This document shows, one piece after another, positions 8,016 through 16,884 of a stretch of 64,000 bases of DNA. The position numbers and the translations under genes are program-made. The stretch's first letter is position 1, and the number at the start of each line of letters is the position of its first letter. The DNA is from Paenibacillus sp. FSL A5-0031 (GTDB lineage: Bacteria > Bacillota > Bacilli > Paenibacillales > Paenibacillaceae). The notes beneath the pieces are model-generated. The model worked only from the letters and a program-made list of their open reading frames with translations, had not been told where the DNA came from and made no database searches. The stretch covers positions 165,723-229,722 of the forward strand of contig NZ_MRTD01000013.1 of the NCBI RefSeq assembly GCF_001956295.1. The letters are read 5' to 3'.

Positions 8016-9155
8016 TTATTCGAGCATTCCGCGAGCGGCTACAGTCGTTTTGTGAAGCTGCCCAGTGGAATCCTTAATGTAGACAAAGCTGTGCAAATTA
8101 ACGGTGCTGCAAATATGATTGGGGATGATACGCACCAAGTCGCCAATCTGATAGGTGGAATCCGGCTGTACACGAATCATGCCGTGCTCCTCATTCATTC
8201 GCTCCAAAATCGCTTCAGAATCTCCGATGATATGACCGAAGCCCTTAAGGAATAAAGGTGAATTGCCCGGTTGTACGTCCGTTGCGAATGTTTTGCTGCC
8301 GCCGTCTATGATGATTAAATCTTCATAGGGCCTGCTGACAATGGTAGCCAGCACAACGCCGGCACAATCTTCAAGCGCACATGTTCCGAAAGCTGCCTGC
8401 ATCCGGTCTTGATAAATGTAAGTACCGGGACGAACTTCAGTGATGCCGTCAACTTCAGCGGCGAACAGCGCAGTAGGCGAAGAGCCTACACTTACATCCT
8501 CAATGGAGATGCCTGCGCTCCGTAGAGCTGCAGCAGCCTCAACCATCAATCGCCCCTCTTCATAACCGGCTGCTTGCAAATCGAGCGTCGATGCTCCGCC
8601 GACCATAGCCCCTCGATAGGTGAAAATTCCGCTAAGCTTTATCCCTTCAAGATCATTGATTTGCTTTGCAAGCTCCACGGCTTTGTCGATCGCAATTCCT
8701 GTACGGCGAAGTCCCGTTTCCAGCTCTAGGCGTACTTCCAGCACTGCGCCTTCACGCACGGCTGTCTCAGAAATGCGCTTCGCACCTTCTAAGCTATCGA
8801 CTCCGATAATTAAACGGATGCCGGATAAACTGAGCCAAGCTGCACGTTCAAGCTTGGATTTGGCCACTAACGGATAAGCGACAAAAATATCACGAATGCC
8901 GCCGCTCGCCATGATCTCTGCTTCGGAAATTTTGGCTACGGTGATGCCGATGGCACCCGCTGCCAGCTGCCTTGATGCCATTTCCGGTAGCTTATGTGTT
9001 TTGGCATGGGGACGTAGCTTTACGCCGCGTTTTGCGATAGCTTCTGCCATTGCAGCAATGTTGTTGTCGACAGCATCACTGTCGATGACAACGCATGGTG
9101 TTTCTAGCTTAAGCAGAGTTTCCTCATCTTTGCTTATATTCAATATTTCGCTCAT
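8016..9155 (-). CDS. D-threonine aldolase / D-serine dehydratase-like PLP enzyme (DSD1 family)
   Basis: A 379-residue fold-type III PLP enzyme (alanine racemase N-terminal barrel). The PLP lysine is in LRPHAKTHK (Lys52), the usual position in eukaryotic-type D-serine dehydratase and D-threonine aldolase, and the C-terminus has the metal pair His347-x-Cys349 in PNHICSTVNL. Such enzymes cleave D-threonine or beta-hydroxy-D-amino acids to glycine plus aldehyde, or dehydrate D-serine to pyruvate and ammonia, and need a divalent metal. The ATG overlaps the stop of the regulator gene by four bases (ATGA), with SD aaggag inside the regulator, so the two are translationally coupled. Which of the two reactions it performs is not decidable here. 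The neighbours (D-aminoacylase, RidA) support D-amino-acid catabolism. Confidence 0.85.
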   Translation of the reverse strand: MSEILNISKDEETLLKLETPCVVIDSDAVDNNIAAMAEAIAKRGVKLRPHAKTHKLPEMASRQLAAGAIGITVAKISEAEIMASGGIRDIFVAYPLVAKSKLERAAWLSLSGIRLIIGVDSLEGAKRISETAVREGAVLEVRLELETGLRRTGIAIDKAVELAKQINDLEGIKLSGIFTYRGAMVGGASTLDLQAAGYEEGRLMVEAAAALRSAGISIEDVSVGSSPTALFAAEVDGITEVRPGTYIYQDRMQAAFGTCALEDCAGVVLATIVSRPYEDLIIIDGGSKTFATDVQPGNSPLFLKGFGHIIGDSEAILERMNEEHGMIRVQPDSTYQIGDLVRIIPNHICSTVNLHSFVYIKDSTGQLHKTTVAARGMLE

Positions 9156-9817
9156 TCGCTTGCTCCTTCATCGCTATCTACGCCTTTGGATTCCTCCAAA
9201 TAGCTGTATAACGTAAATTTTGAAATGCTCAAATAGCTGCAAACCTTCTCGCCTGACTTTTTAATGAGAAAAGCACCCTTTTGATCAAGCAATTGAATGA
9301 TTTTAATTTTATCTTCTTTGGTCATGGCAGCTGGCGGCTTGCCAATCGTGACCTGCGCTTCCTGTATGAGCGTATCAAGCAGGTCGTTTACATTGCTGAC
9401 AAACGATTCTCGAACCGGCTGTAGTCCGCTCGCTGTCAGCGATTGAAGCGTTTTCTCGGCAACCATCAGATCGGTAATGTCGAAGTTGATGCAGAGCGCT
9501 CCAATGATGGTGCCGGCGTTATTTTTTACATACATGGAGGTCGAACGGAGAATACGTCCATCCTTCGTCTGGGTAACATAATTATGGCGGTTATCACCCT
9601 CGGAGGTGCCTCTCATAATTTCCAGTCCAAGATTCGTGCCGGGATCTCCTACATTTCTTCCGGTGACGTGGCCGTTCTCGATGACAACAATGGTGCTGTC
9701 TACGGGCTTTGACCAGTCATGCACAACGACCTCGCAATTGTCTCCAAACTGCGCGGTTATACCTTTGGCCATCTCCGTCAAAAATAGTAATTCTTGAGAT
9801 ATTGATTCCACTTGCAT
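9152..9817 (-). CDS. DauR/YheO-type PAS-HTH transcriptional regulator
   Basis: A 221-residue regulator. Residues about 10-125 form a YheO-like PAS domain (FGDNCEVVVHDWSKP, VIENGHVTGRNVGDP, GALCINFDITDL) and residues about 160-210 a C-terminal HTH (IIQLLDQKGAFLIKKSGEKV, then LSISKFTLYSYLEE). This architecture is that of DauR, which in Pseudomonas represses D-arginine catabolic genes. As first gene of the operon it probably controls its own transcription and that of the three enzymes, responding to a D-amino acid or a product. SD ggagagtg lies directly before the ATG. Divergent gene: the YesM-type kinase starts 150 bases away on the other strand. Ligand identity is inference. Confidence 0.85.
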   Translation of the reverse strand: MQVESISQELLFLTEMAKGITAQFGDNCEVVVHDWSKPVDSTIVVIENGHVTGRNVGDPGTNLGLEIMRGTSEGDNRHNYVTQTKDGRILRSTSMYVKNNAGTIIGALCINFDITDLMVAEKTLQSLTASGLQPVRESFVSNVNDLLDTLIQEAQVTIGKPPAAMTKEDKIKIIQLLDQKGAFLIKKSGEKVCSYLSISKFTLYSYLEESKGVDSDEGASE

Positions 9818-9967
9818 TCACTCTCCACTTTCTTAAAGCCTCATTGCCCACATGGTACTACGACTTACTCGAAAAATCAAACAAAAAATCTGTTAACCTA
9901 AAAAAAAGTGTGATAGGATGTTTTTAAACTTTTTATTGATACGAGAAAAGGAGAGTGGGGATGAGAG

Positions 9968-11740
9968 ATGCGCTGGATTAGTAGCTCATTAAAGCGTAAG
10001 TTATCCTTTTTGCTGCTGCTATCGGTTCTCATTCCGCTGCTCGCGCTGGGCTTATTTGCCTACAACATGGCAGCGACAGCTACGGAAGAGAAGGCAAAGC
10101 AATCGGGCAAGAGCCTATTGCGTCAGACGGGTACGAATCTCGAATTTATCGTTCAAGATATCGAGAATATGTCCTTATTTTTGATTGGGCAAAAGGATGT
10201 ACAGCAATATTTGAGCAGTTCAGGAGAAAATGCGGTTAAACAAACGCAAATGATTGAGTTTCTATCTAATCTGGTGTTCTCCAAATCGTATATTTCGGAC
10301 ATCACGATTTATCCGCAAAGCCAGTCGCATCCCGTTTCAAATACAACGATTTTTGAGACGGAATTATCCGAGCTGACTGGAGAAGATATTGAGCATTATC
10401 AATCTAGTACAAAATGGTGGACGAGCCGCTACGAGACGGATACAGCAGCTGGGGTGAAGCAGGTGATCTCACTCGTCAGGCCGATTCGCAGTCTGAACAG
10501 CTTCAAACAAATTGGAACGTTAGTCATAAGCCTTAACGAGGAAGCTGTTTCCAAGCTGATGAATCAGGCGGGCATTTCAGCGGGGGGCTATGTTGTTTTG
10601 TCCAATGAGAAGGGACAAATCTTGTCCGGCAGTGATCAAAGCAGGTCAATGATGACAATGGAAGCTCTGCTGCCAGGCTTGACGATAAGAGGAAATGCAG
10701 GAACGCTCAACTACGGCCATGGTGAAAGTAAACAGACCATACTCTATGACACGGTTGCTGATGTAGGCTGGCGGCTGACGGGCGTCATGCCCTTCACAGA
10801 ATACAAAGCTCAAAATAATTATGTCCTGCAGCTGATGGCGATCGTCATTATTTTTTCGGTGCTGCTCGTGGCTGTGCTCGTTCTTTATTTCGTTCAACGA
10901 GTGACCAATCCGCTTATTATGCTGACGCAGTTTCTAAAGCACTCGAACCCGGAAGAGCCGATGCAAACGTATCCTGTGGAAACGATGGATGAGGTTGGAC
11001 AGCTTGTGCGAAGCTACAATAAGCTAAGCGAGCGAATTGAAGGCTTGACGGAGCAGGTAAAGCTGGAGGAATCATCAAAAAAAGAAGCGGATATGCATGC
11101 GCTGCAAGCGCAAATCAATCCTCATTTCTTGTACAATACTCTATCCTCTATCCACTGGATGGCGCTCATGAATCAAGATGAGAAGACGGCCGATATGGTA
11201 GGCAGCTTAAGTGATTTTATGCGATTCAGCTTAAACAATGGCGAGGAGTTTTGCTCGGTTGAGCAGGAGGTGGCGCATGCCGGCCATTATGCCAATATTC
11301 AGTCGATCCGCTTCCCGGACAAGTTTGAGCTTATCGTTCAGGTCGATCAGGAACTAATGGACTTAACGATGCTGAAGCTTCTGCTGCAGCCTTTAATTGA
11401 GAATGCACTTATTCATGGGATTCAGAAGAAAGCTGAAGCTGGATTGATCAAAGTAACCGCACATATGCAGGGATTGTTTATGTCCTTTGCTGTAGAAGAT
11501 ACAGGTGTTGGCATCGACTCGGTTAAGCTGGCTGCTATATATAAGGAGCTCCATGGACCGGATGATCGCAAAAAAGAACGTGATCGCCTAGAACGCGGCA
11601 GCTATGGACTTCGCAACGTCCATAAGCGGCTGCAGCTGCATTACGGGGCAGAAGCAGGCTTGCGCATTGAAAGCTTGGACGGAATAGGGACACGCGTGTC
11701 CTTCTCGATTCCGATGTTACACGAAGGAGGCAAAGCCTAA
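9968..11740 (+). CDS. YesM-type membrane sensor histidine kinase
   Basis: A 590-residue sensor kinase. TM1 (residues about 11-32, KLSFLLLLSVLIPLLALGLF) and TM2 (about 290-313) bracket an extracellular sensor of the Cache type. A HAMP linker follows (VQRVTNPLIMLTQFLK), then the His_kinase domain with QINPHFLYNTLSSIHW, in which His386 is the phosphorylation site, and a HATPase with LLLQPLIENALIHG (N box), EDTGVGID and GSYGLRNVHKRL. ATG 9968 is 12 bases after AAGGAGAG; an earlier ATG at 9961 is out of frame. The stop overlaps the start of the response regulator by one base. Position before a CUT1 sugar importer suggests that it senses an extracellular carbohydrate. Confidence 0.93.
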   Translation: MRWISSSLKRKLSFLLLLSVLIPLLALGLFAYNMAATATEEKAKQSGKSLLRQTGTNLEFIVQDIENMSLFLIGQKDVQQYLSSSGENAVKQTQMIEFLSNLVFSKSYISDITIYPQSQSHPVSNTTIFETELSELTGEDIEHYQSSTKWWTSRYETDTAAGVKQVISLVRPIRSLNSFKQIGTLVISLNEEAVSKLMNQAGISAGGYVVLSNEKGQILSGSDQSRSMMTMEALLPGLTIRGNAGTLNYGHGESKQTILYDTVADVGWRLTGVMPFTEYKAQNNYVLQLMAIVIIFSVLLVAVLVLYFVQRVTNPLIMLTQFLKHSNPEEPMQTYPVETMDEVGQLVRSYNKLSERIEGLTEQVKLEESSKKEADMHALQAQINPHFLYNTLSSIHWMALMNQDEKTADMVGSLSDFMRFSLNNGEEFCSVEQEVAHAGHYANIQSIRFPDKFELIVQVDQELMDLTMLKLLLQPLIENALIHGIQKKAEAGLIKVTAHMQGLFMSFAVEDTGVGIDSVKLAAIYKELHGPDDRKKERDRLERGSYGLRNVHKRLQLHYGAEAGLRIESLDGIGTRVSFSIPMLHEGGKA

Positions 11741-13278
11741 TGAAGCTGTTAATCGTAGATGATGAGGTCATTATTCGAACAGGTCTGAGCACCGTTATAA
11801 AATGGGCAGAACTTGGCTATGAGCTGCTGCAGCCGGCAGCATCCGCCGAGGAGGCGCTTGCTCGTCTGGAATTGGAGCAGCCGGAAATTGTATTGACGGA
11901 TATTCAAATGACGGGACGCAGCGGACTAGAGCTTGCGGGGGATGTCAGGAGACTGCTGCCTGATAGCGAGGTTATTATTTTGACAGGCTATGATCAATTT
12001 TCCTATGCCCAGCAGGCGATTCGAGAAGGAGCAGGAGATTATTTGCTCAAAACGAGTCGTCCGGATGAAATCATCCGAGCGGTAAATGGAGCGAAGATGC
12101 GAATTCTGCAAAAGTGGGAGGCACTAAAGAAAGACCAGCTTCGCGATAGATTGCTTGAGAGGCTGATTGCGGATACGGAAATTGACAATCATTCCGCAGA
12201 GAAAGCGGCGAAGCTTCTGCCGAAGCTGCGATTGAACGAATCATATTTTTATCAAACGGTAATTGTCTCGGCGGAAGGCTGGGGAAATGAAGCGGGACAC
12301 GGCTATTTATTGCTTTTTGCCGTGCACAATATGATAAGTGAGCTGATAGATGGAGAAGCTCTTTTGCGTAAAGATAGTCTCGTCATTCTTCTTAGGCATG
12401 AAAGCATGCGAGTAGATCAATCACAGCTCGCTAGATTGATGGAGCGGGTAACAAGGAAACTGAAATGCAAATTGTTCGGGGCAACAGGCACGGTTGTTTC
12501 AGATTGGCATAAGCTTCAGGATTCGTACACGGAGGCTTCTTATGCCTTTTTGTTCAAAGGAATTATTGGCCAAGAAGGACTGCTTGCATACGAGGATATA
12601 AAGGGACGCCGAGGCGGACGTACCGTCTGCTCGCAAGAGGAAGAAGGACAGCTCACTGCGTTATTCCAGAATGGATCGGACACGCAGCTTTACCAATGGG
12701 TTCAAGAGCTCATCGAACTCCAGCTTAAAGATGGAGATACGACGCCGGATTCCTTGCAGAAGTTTCTTCAATCCGTCCAAATTTCTGCTCACCGCTGGGT
12801 CGAGCGAGTCATTGCCTCTTTTGGAGAATCTGCTGCCCTCTCCAAAGAGAAGTTTGTTAACAGCATTTCCCCCTCGCCAATCACTGATAACGGAGTTGGA
12901 TTGCTGTATGAGCAGCTTCACCAATTGATGATGCTGTATCGTGAGACGATCGGGCAGGAAGGCATACCTTACATTAAGCGTTCGATTGCCTATATTCATG
13001 ATCATTTGGACAAAGAGCTCACATTGCAGCAGGTTGCCAAGCATGTTCATTTGAATCCAAACCACTTCAGCGAGGTATTCAAGCGTGAGACGGGCCATAC
13101 CTACATTGAATTTGTAACTCGCATGAGAGTGGAGCGCGCCAAGCGGCTTTTGGATGAATCACCGATAAAGGTGAGTGAGGTTGCAAGCCGCGTAGGCTAT
13201 ACGGATATGAAATATTTTAGCCAATTGTTTAAACGGTTTACGGGTTTTACACCTTCGGAATACCGGACGAGAAGCTGA
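11740..13278 (+). CDS. AraC-type response regulator (YesN-like)
   Basis: A 512-residue response regulator. The receiver domain (residues 1-120) has the acidic pair in LLIVDDEVIIR and the phosphoacceptor Asp54 in VLTDIQM; a long central linker of the YesN type follows; the C-terminal 100 residues form two AraC-type HTH motifs (ELTLQQVAKHVHLNPNHFSE and VSEVASRVGYTDMKYFSQLF, ending FTGFTPSEYR). It is the partner of the kinase with which it overlaps (TAATG). The likely target is the promoter of the importer operon starting 98 bases downstream. The 13279-13375 gap has no clear terminator, so read-through from this gene is also possible. Confidence 0.93.
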   Translation: MKLLIVDDEVIIRTGLSTVIKWAELGYELLQPAASAEEALARLELEQPEIVLTDIQMTGRSGLELAGDVRRLLPDSEVIILTGYDQFSYAQQAIREGAGDYLLKTSRPDEIIRAVNGAKMRILQKWEALKKDQLRDRLLERLIADTEIDNHSAEKAAKLLPKLRLNESYFYQTVIVSAEGWGNEAGHGYLLLFAVHNMISELIDGEALLRKDSLVILLRHESMRVDQSQLARLMERVTRKLKCKLFGATGTVVSDWHKLQDSYTEASYAFLFKGIIGQEGLLAYEDIKGRRGGRTVCSQEEEGQLTALFQNGSDTQLYQWVQELIELQLKDGDTTPDSLQKFLQSVQISAHRWVERVIASFGESAALSKEKFVNSISPSPITDNGVGLLYEQLHQLMMLYRETIGQEGIPYIKRSIAYIHDHLDKELTLQQVAKHVHLNPNHFSEVFKRETGHTYIEFVTRMRVERAKRLLDESPIKVSEVASRVGYTDMKYFSQLFKRFTGFTPSEYRTRS

Positions 13279-13375
13279 AGTTTATCTACCCTACTCCTGA
13301 GTTCTGTCCCCTGCCCATGTCGCCTATGATTCCCTATACTCGGAGGTAAGACAAATATCAAGGAGGAAACATGAC

Positions 13376-14704
13376 ATGAAGAAGACACTAACAATTGCAA
13401 TTATGGTCACTCTAATGATTTCTATCTTGGCAGCGTGCGGCGGAACAAACAATAACGGCAAAAAAAATGAGGACGGCAGTGAGCCGGCAGCTGAGAAAGT
13501 GAAGCTAAGCCTATGGCATAACTTTACCGGTGACGATCTTAGAGCGCAAACGATGCGTTCGATAATTCAGCAGTTCCAGACCGATCATCCGAACATTACG
13601 CTCGATATTCAAGCGATCCCGCCAGACGGCTATAAGACTCGTCTAAAAACGGTCGCTGCGGCAGATGAAATGCCGGATGTATTTATTTTATCCAATGGCT
13701 CTATGACACAGGAATTTTCAGCAGGCAAACTTATTCAGCCGGTAAATGAGCTGATTGACAGCCACAAAGAATGGAAAGAAGGTTTCATGCCTAATTCCTT
13801 CGACGCTTTCACAGTAGATGGCAACATCTATAGCGCTCCAATGGGCTTGTCGCCAACATCGATTCTATACTACAACAAAACGATTCTTGAAGAAAACGGC
13901 CTTACTGTTCCAAAAACATGGGATGAGCTGTTGAATGCAATTAACGTACTGAAAGGCAAAAATATTACACCAATCGCTCTAGGAAATAAAGCGGCTTGGC
14001 TCGCACAATCCAGTATTTTCAGCTCATTGGCTGACCGCGTAACAGGTACGGAATGGTTCTTGAAAGCAGCAAGCCAGGATGGTGCGGCATTTACGGATCC
14101 TGAATTTGTACAGGCATTAACTTACATGCAGCAGCTAGGTACGGCAGGTGCATTCCAAGACGGATTTAACGCAATCGACAACACGCAAATGGAGCAAATG
14201 TTCGCGCAAGGCAAAGCTGCGATGATGATTGACGGCGGCTGGGCATTGTCGAATCTAGCCTCCAACGCTTCAGAAGATGCACTTAAAGCAATGGGTGCAA
14301 CGGTTCTTCCATCCATTCCTGGTGGAAAAGGCGATCCTAATTCTCTATCTGGTGTCGTAGGTGTCGGCATGGGTCTAGGCAAGGATGCGATTGGTCCGAA
14401 AAAGGATGCAGCATTTGAACTTATTTATGCGATGTCGGGACCAGAAGCGCAAAAGCGTACGCTTGAGAGCAATCAGCTTGTCAGCTACAAAGTAGAGCTG
14501 GATAAGAGCAAAGTTTCTCCAATCTTTAGTGAAGTGTATGAGCTTGTGAACAGTGTGAAGATGACGCCGGTGTATGATGGCAAGCTGACTTCTGCAGGAG
14601 CTGAGGCCGTGAATAATGGACTACAGGAGCTGTTGATGGGCGGCAAACCGGAAGACATCGCGAAAAAAATCCAAGAGGCGCAAGCGAAAGCGCTAGGAAA
14701 GTAA
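13376..14704 (+). CDS. Carbohydrate ABC importer, extracellular binding lipoprotein (family 1)
   Basis: A 442-residue substrate-binding lipoprotein. Signal peptide with lipobox ILAAC (Cys21), then an Asn/Lys/Glu linker and a family 1 binding-protein body: LSLWHNFTGDD near the start, GNIYSAPMGLSPTSILYYNKT, VPKTWDELLNA and the C-terminal GKAAMMIDGGW. These resemble MsmE/CymE-type oligosaccharide binders; the actual sugar cannot be read off. ATG 13376 is 9 bases after AAGGAGG, while ATG 13371 is out of frame and too close. It is the first of three importer genes; no ATPase gene is present, so it probably uses a shared MsmX-type ATPase coded elsewhere. The 348-base downstream gap contains strong RNA structure that should raise binding-protein output relative to permeases. 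Confidence 0.92.
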   Translation: MKKTLTIAIMVTLMISILAACGGTNNNGKKNEDGSEPAAEKVKLSLWHNFTGDDLRAQTMRSIIQQFQTDHPNITLDIQAIPPDGYKTRLKTVAAADEMPDVFILSNGSMTQEFSAGKLIQPVNELIDSHKEWKEGFMPNSFDAFTVDGNIYSAPMGLSPTSILYYNKTILEENGLTVPKTWDELLNAINVLKGKNITPIALGNKAAWLAQSSIFSSLADRVTGTEWFLKAASQDGAAFTDPEFVQALTYMQQLGTAGAFQDGFNAIDNTQMEQMFAQGKAAMMIDGGWALSNLASNASEDALKAMGATVLPSIPGGKGDPNSLSGVVGVGMGLGKDAIGPKKDAAFELIYAMSGPEAQKRTLESNQLVSYKVELDKSKVSPIFSEVYELVNSVKMTPVYDGKLTSAGAEAVNNGLQELLMGGKPEDIAKKIQEAQAKALGK

Positions 14705-14737
14705 CATAGCTGCTCGGTAGTTAGGTTATTGGGTACA

Positions 14738-14842
14738 GGGAATTTCCTGATCGCATGAAGATCTGCAAGCTGAAGTCCTTTACAGCAAGCACAACTGGAA
14801 GCTGCTGAAAGGATTGCATGCCGAAGCTGTCAGGAAATCCCC
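14738..14842 (+). other. Large stem-loop in the intercistronic region
   Basis: Outer stem gggaatttcctga (14738-14750) with tcaggaaatccc (14830-14841), one bulged base, and an inner stem tcctttacagca (14776-14787) with tgctgaaagga (14803-14813). About 105 bases fold back on themselves between the binding-protein stop and the 38-bp array. No T-run follows, so it is more likely an RNA-stabilising or processing structure than a terminator. Confidence 0.6.
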
Positions 14843-14860
14843 GTTCTCTTACTAGCATTA

Positions 14861-15038
14861 CGAAGCAGGTTTGCTGCGCAAACCTTGGCTCATGCTTACG
14901 AAGTAGGTTTGCTGCGCAAACCTTGGCTTACGCTTACGAAGTAGGTTTGCTGCGCAAACCTTGGCTTATGCTTACGAAGTAGGTTTGCTGCGCAAACCTT
15001 GGCTTACGCTTACGAAGTAGGTTTGCTGCGCAAACCTT
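14861..15038 (+). repeat. Five tandem 38-bp units, each with a perfect hairpin
   Basis: Units begin at 14861, 14899, 14937, 14975 and 15013 (the last is shortened) and are nearly identical. Each carries the 19-base palindrome AGGTTTGC-TGC-GCAAACCT (14867-14885, 14905-14923, 14943-14961, 14981-14999, 15019-15037). A 38-base period is not a multiple of three and no ORF uses it, so it is not coding. The last hairpin ends two bases before the AGGAGGG ribosome site (15040-15046) of the permease gene. There are no spacers, so this is not CRISPR. Confidence 0.95.
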
Positions 15039-15052
15039 TAGGAGGGACGATT

Positions 15053-15925
15053 ATGTCATCATCTTTACGCATCAGAGGCTTTATCGCTATCGGACTTCTT
15101 CCGGCGCTTGCGCTTTTCATCTTTTTCGTTATCGTACCGATACTATGGTCATCTTATTATGGCTTTTTTGATTGGAAAGGCATTGGGGAGATGCGGTTTA
15201 TCGGACTGGATAACTATAAAGAGGTTATTCAAGACCGGTTGTTCTGGCATTCGTTCAAAAACAATCTGCTCATTGTTGCTGCGTCTGTTTTCGGTCAGGT
15301 GCCGATTGCACTGGTTTTGTCCTTAGTACTGCTCAAAAACGGCTGGTTCCAAAAGTTTATCCGAGCTTCCATCTTTATGCCAATGGTGCTCTCTTCCGTT
15401 GTAGTCGGTATCATTTGGGGATATATTTATCATCCGCAAATTGGTGTACTGAACTTTTTGCTCGATACTTTGGGATTAAGCAGTTGGAAACAGCAGTGGT
15501 TGTCTGACCCATCGATATCGATGTATGCCATCATGGTTCCAATCATTTGGTTGAATGTCGGTCCCTATCTCATTATGTTTATTGCCGCTTTGCAAAATAT
15601 TCCGAGTGAAATTGATGATGCAGCGCAGATTGACGGCGCAAAAGGCTCTCGCAAGCTGTTCTCGATCAAGCTTCCGATGATTTGGGATACGATTAAAGTA
15701 GCGGTGGTGCTCTGTATATCCGGCAGCCTTAAAGCATTCGATCTTATTTATGTCATGACAGGCGGCGGACCGGCGAATTCGACGGAGCTGCTCGCATCGT
15801 ACATGTACAATAATACATTTTCGATCTATCGCTTCGGTTATGGCAGCGCAGTATCCACCATGATCATCATCATCAGCTTGGTTCTCGTAGCGGGAAGCCA
15901 ATATCTAATGAAATCAAAAAAATAA
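15053..15925 (+). CDS. Carbohydrate ABC importer permease (MalF/LacF-like)
   Basis: A 290-residue inner-membrane permease of the CUT1 class with about six TM helices (first at residues 8-30). The EAA loop that docks the ATPase is visible as EIDDAAQIDGAKGSRKLFSI. FMTGGGPANST is written here as YVMTGGGPANST, the usual sequence before the last helices. Start: an in-frame TTG exists at 14999 inside the hairpin array, but ATG 15053 has AGGAGGG six bases upstream and gives a normal permease N-terminus, so it is chosen. It follows the structured 348-base gap and is 18 bases from the second permease. Works with the binding lipoprotein at 13376 and an ATPase coded elsewhere. Confidence 0.93.
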   Translation: MSSSLRIRGFIAIGLLPALALFIFFVIVPILWSSYYGFFDWKGIGEMRFIGLDNYKEVIQDRLFWHSFKNNLLIVAASVFGQVPIALVLSLVLLKNGWFQKFIRASIFMPMVLSSVVVGIIWGYIYHPQIGVLNFLLDTLGLSSWKQQWLSDPSISMYAIMVPIIWLNVGPYLIMFIAALQNIPSEIDDAAQIDGAKGSRKLFSIKLPMIWDTIKVAVVLCISGSLKAFDLIYVMTGGGPANSTELLASYMYNNTFSIYRFGYGSAVSTMIIIISLVLVAGSQYLMKSKK

Positions 15926-15943
15926 TGGAGGGGGACTCACAGT

Positions 15944-16825
15944 ATGACTACGCCATCAATTAGCGCTTCACACTCAGCCTCCTCCGCAAGTTTAGGAACA
16001 GGGCTGCGCAAGCTGAGAGGAAGCTTGCAATCCATTGGTCTTACCGTATACGCCTTAGTCACGCTTTATCCGCTCATTTGGCTGTTTATTAGCGCCTTTA
16101 AAACAAATGAAGAATTTTACTCGCGTCCATTCGGTCTGCCGGACATTTGGAATTGGAGCAACTTCACTCGTGCTTGGGAAGTTGCAGATATGGGCACTGC
16201 GTTCATGAACTCGGCCATTGTTACTTTAACTGCGCTTGTCATTACGCTTGTAATGGGTGCATTAAGCGCGTATGTGATCTCACGCTTTCAGTTTAGAGGC
16301 AAGCTGCTCGTAATGGGCATTTTTATGCTCGGCATGCTCATCCCTATTCACAGCACACTCGTTCCGCTGTTCATATTAATGAACAAGATCGATATTTTGA
16401 ATACTTATGCGGCATTGATTTTGCCTTATACAGCGTTCGAGATGCCGATTGCGATCTTTGTCTGTGTGGCTTATATGAATACCTTTCCGAAAGAAATTGA
16501 AGAGGCTGCGATGATTGACGGGTCTGGCTATTGGGGAATTTTCCTGCGCATGATGCTTCCATTGTCCCTTCCGGCTCTAGCGACAGTTGGAATCCTAGCC
16601 TTCTTGAGATATTGGAATGATTTCTCCTTCGCTCTCGTCTTTATTAGTGACCCTGGCTTAAAGACGCTGCCGCTCAGTCTATCCATATTTGCAACAGGTT
16701 ACTCCACAGACTATAAGCTTACGATGGCAGCGATGGCACTTGCTGTTATTCCAACGATCATTGCTTATCTGGCATTTCAGGAGCAGGTCATGAAAGGGAT
16801 GACAGCTGGAGCAGTTAAAGGTTAG
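15944..16825 (+). CDS. Carbohydrate ABC importer permease (MalG-like)
   Basis: A 293-residue CUT1-class permease with six predicted TM helices; the EAA motif EIEEAAMIDGSGYWGIFLRM is in the cytosolic loop and the C-terminus FQEQVMKGMTAGAVKG is the family's standard ending. The N-terminal 25 residues are Ser/Ala-rich and look like a short cytosolic tail. SD ggaggggg lies 9-10 bases before the ATG. It is the last gene of the importer operon and is followed by a strong terminator. No glycosidase accompanies the operon, so the sugar is unknown. Confidence 0.93.
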   Translation: MTTPSISASHSASSASLGTGLRKLRGSLQSIGLTVYALVTLYPLIWLFISAFKTNEEFYSRPFGLPDIWNWSNFTRAWEVADMGTAFMNSAIVTLTALVITLVMGALSAYVISRFQFRGKLLVMGIFMLGMLIPIHSTLVPLFILMNKIDILNTYAALILPYTAFEMPIAIFVCVAYMNTFPKEIEEAAMIDGSGYWGIFLRMMLPLSLPALATVGILAFLRYWNDFSFALVFISDPGLKTLPLSLSIFATGYSTDYKLTMAAMALAVIPTIIAYLAFQEQVMKGMTAGAVKG

Positions 16826-16841
16826 TTAGAGGATAATAAAC

Positions 16842-16884
16842 AAAAAAACGGTATCATCCCGCTGGGGAGGATGCCGTTTTTTTC
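16842..16884 (+). terminator. Rho-independent terminator after the importer operon
   Basis: Stem aaaaacggtatcatccc / ggggaggatgccgttttt with a 3-4-base loop, A-run before and T-run after. Strong. Confidence 0.92.

Noticed and set aside
7556..8077. 173-codon plus-strand ORF
   Set aside because: Antisense to the D-aminoacylase gene, whose catalytic motifs are intact.
14861..15038. CRISPR-like direct repeats
   Set aside because: Units are directly adjacent with no unique spacers and each contains a hairpin; no cas gene is nearby.
14999..15052. TTG start giving an 18-residue longer permease N-terminus
   Set aside because: No ribosome site before it and it lies within the hairpin array; ATG 15053 has AGGAGGG at six bases.
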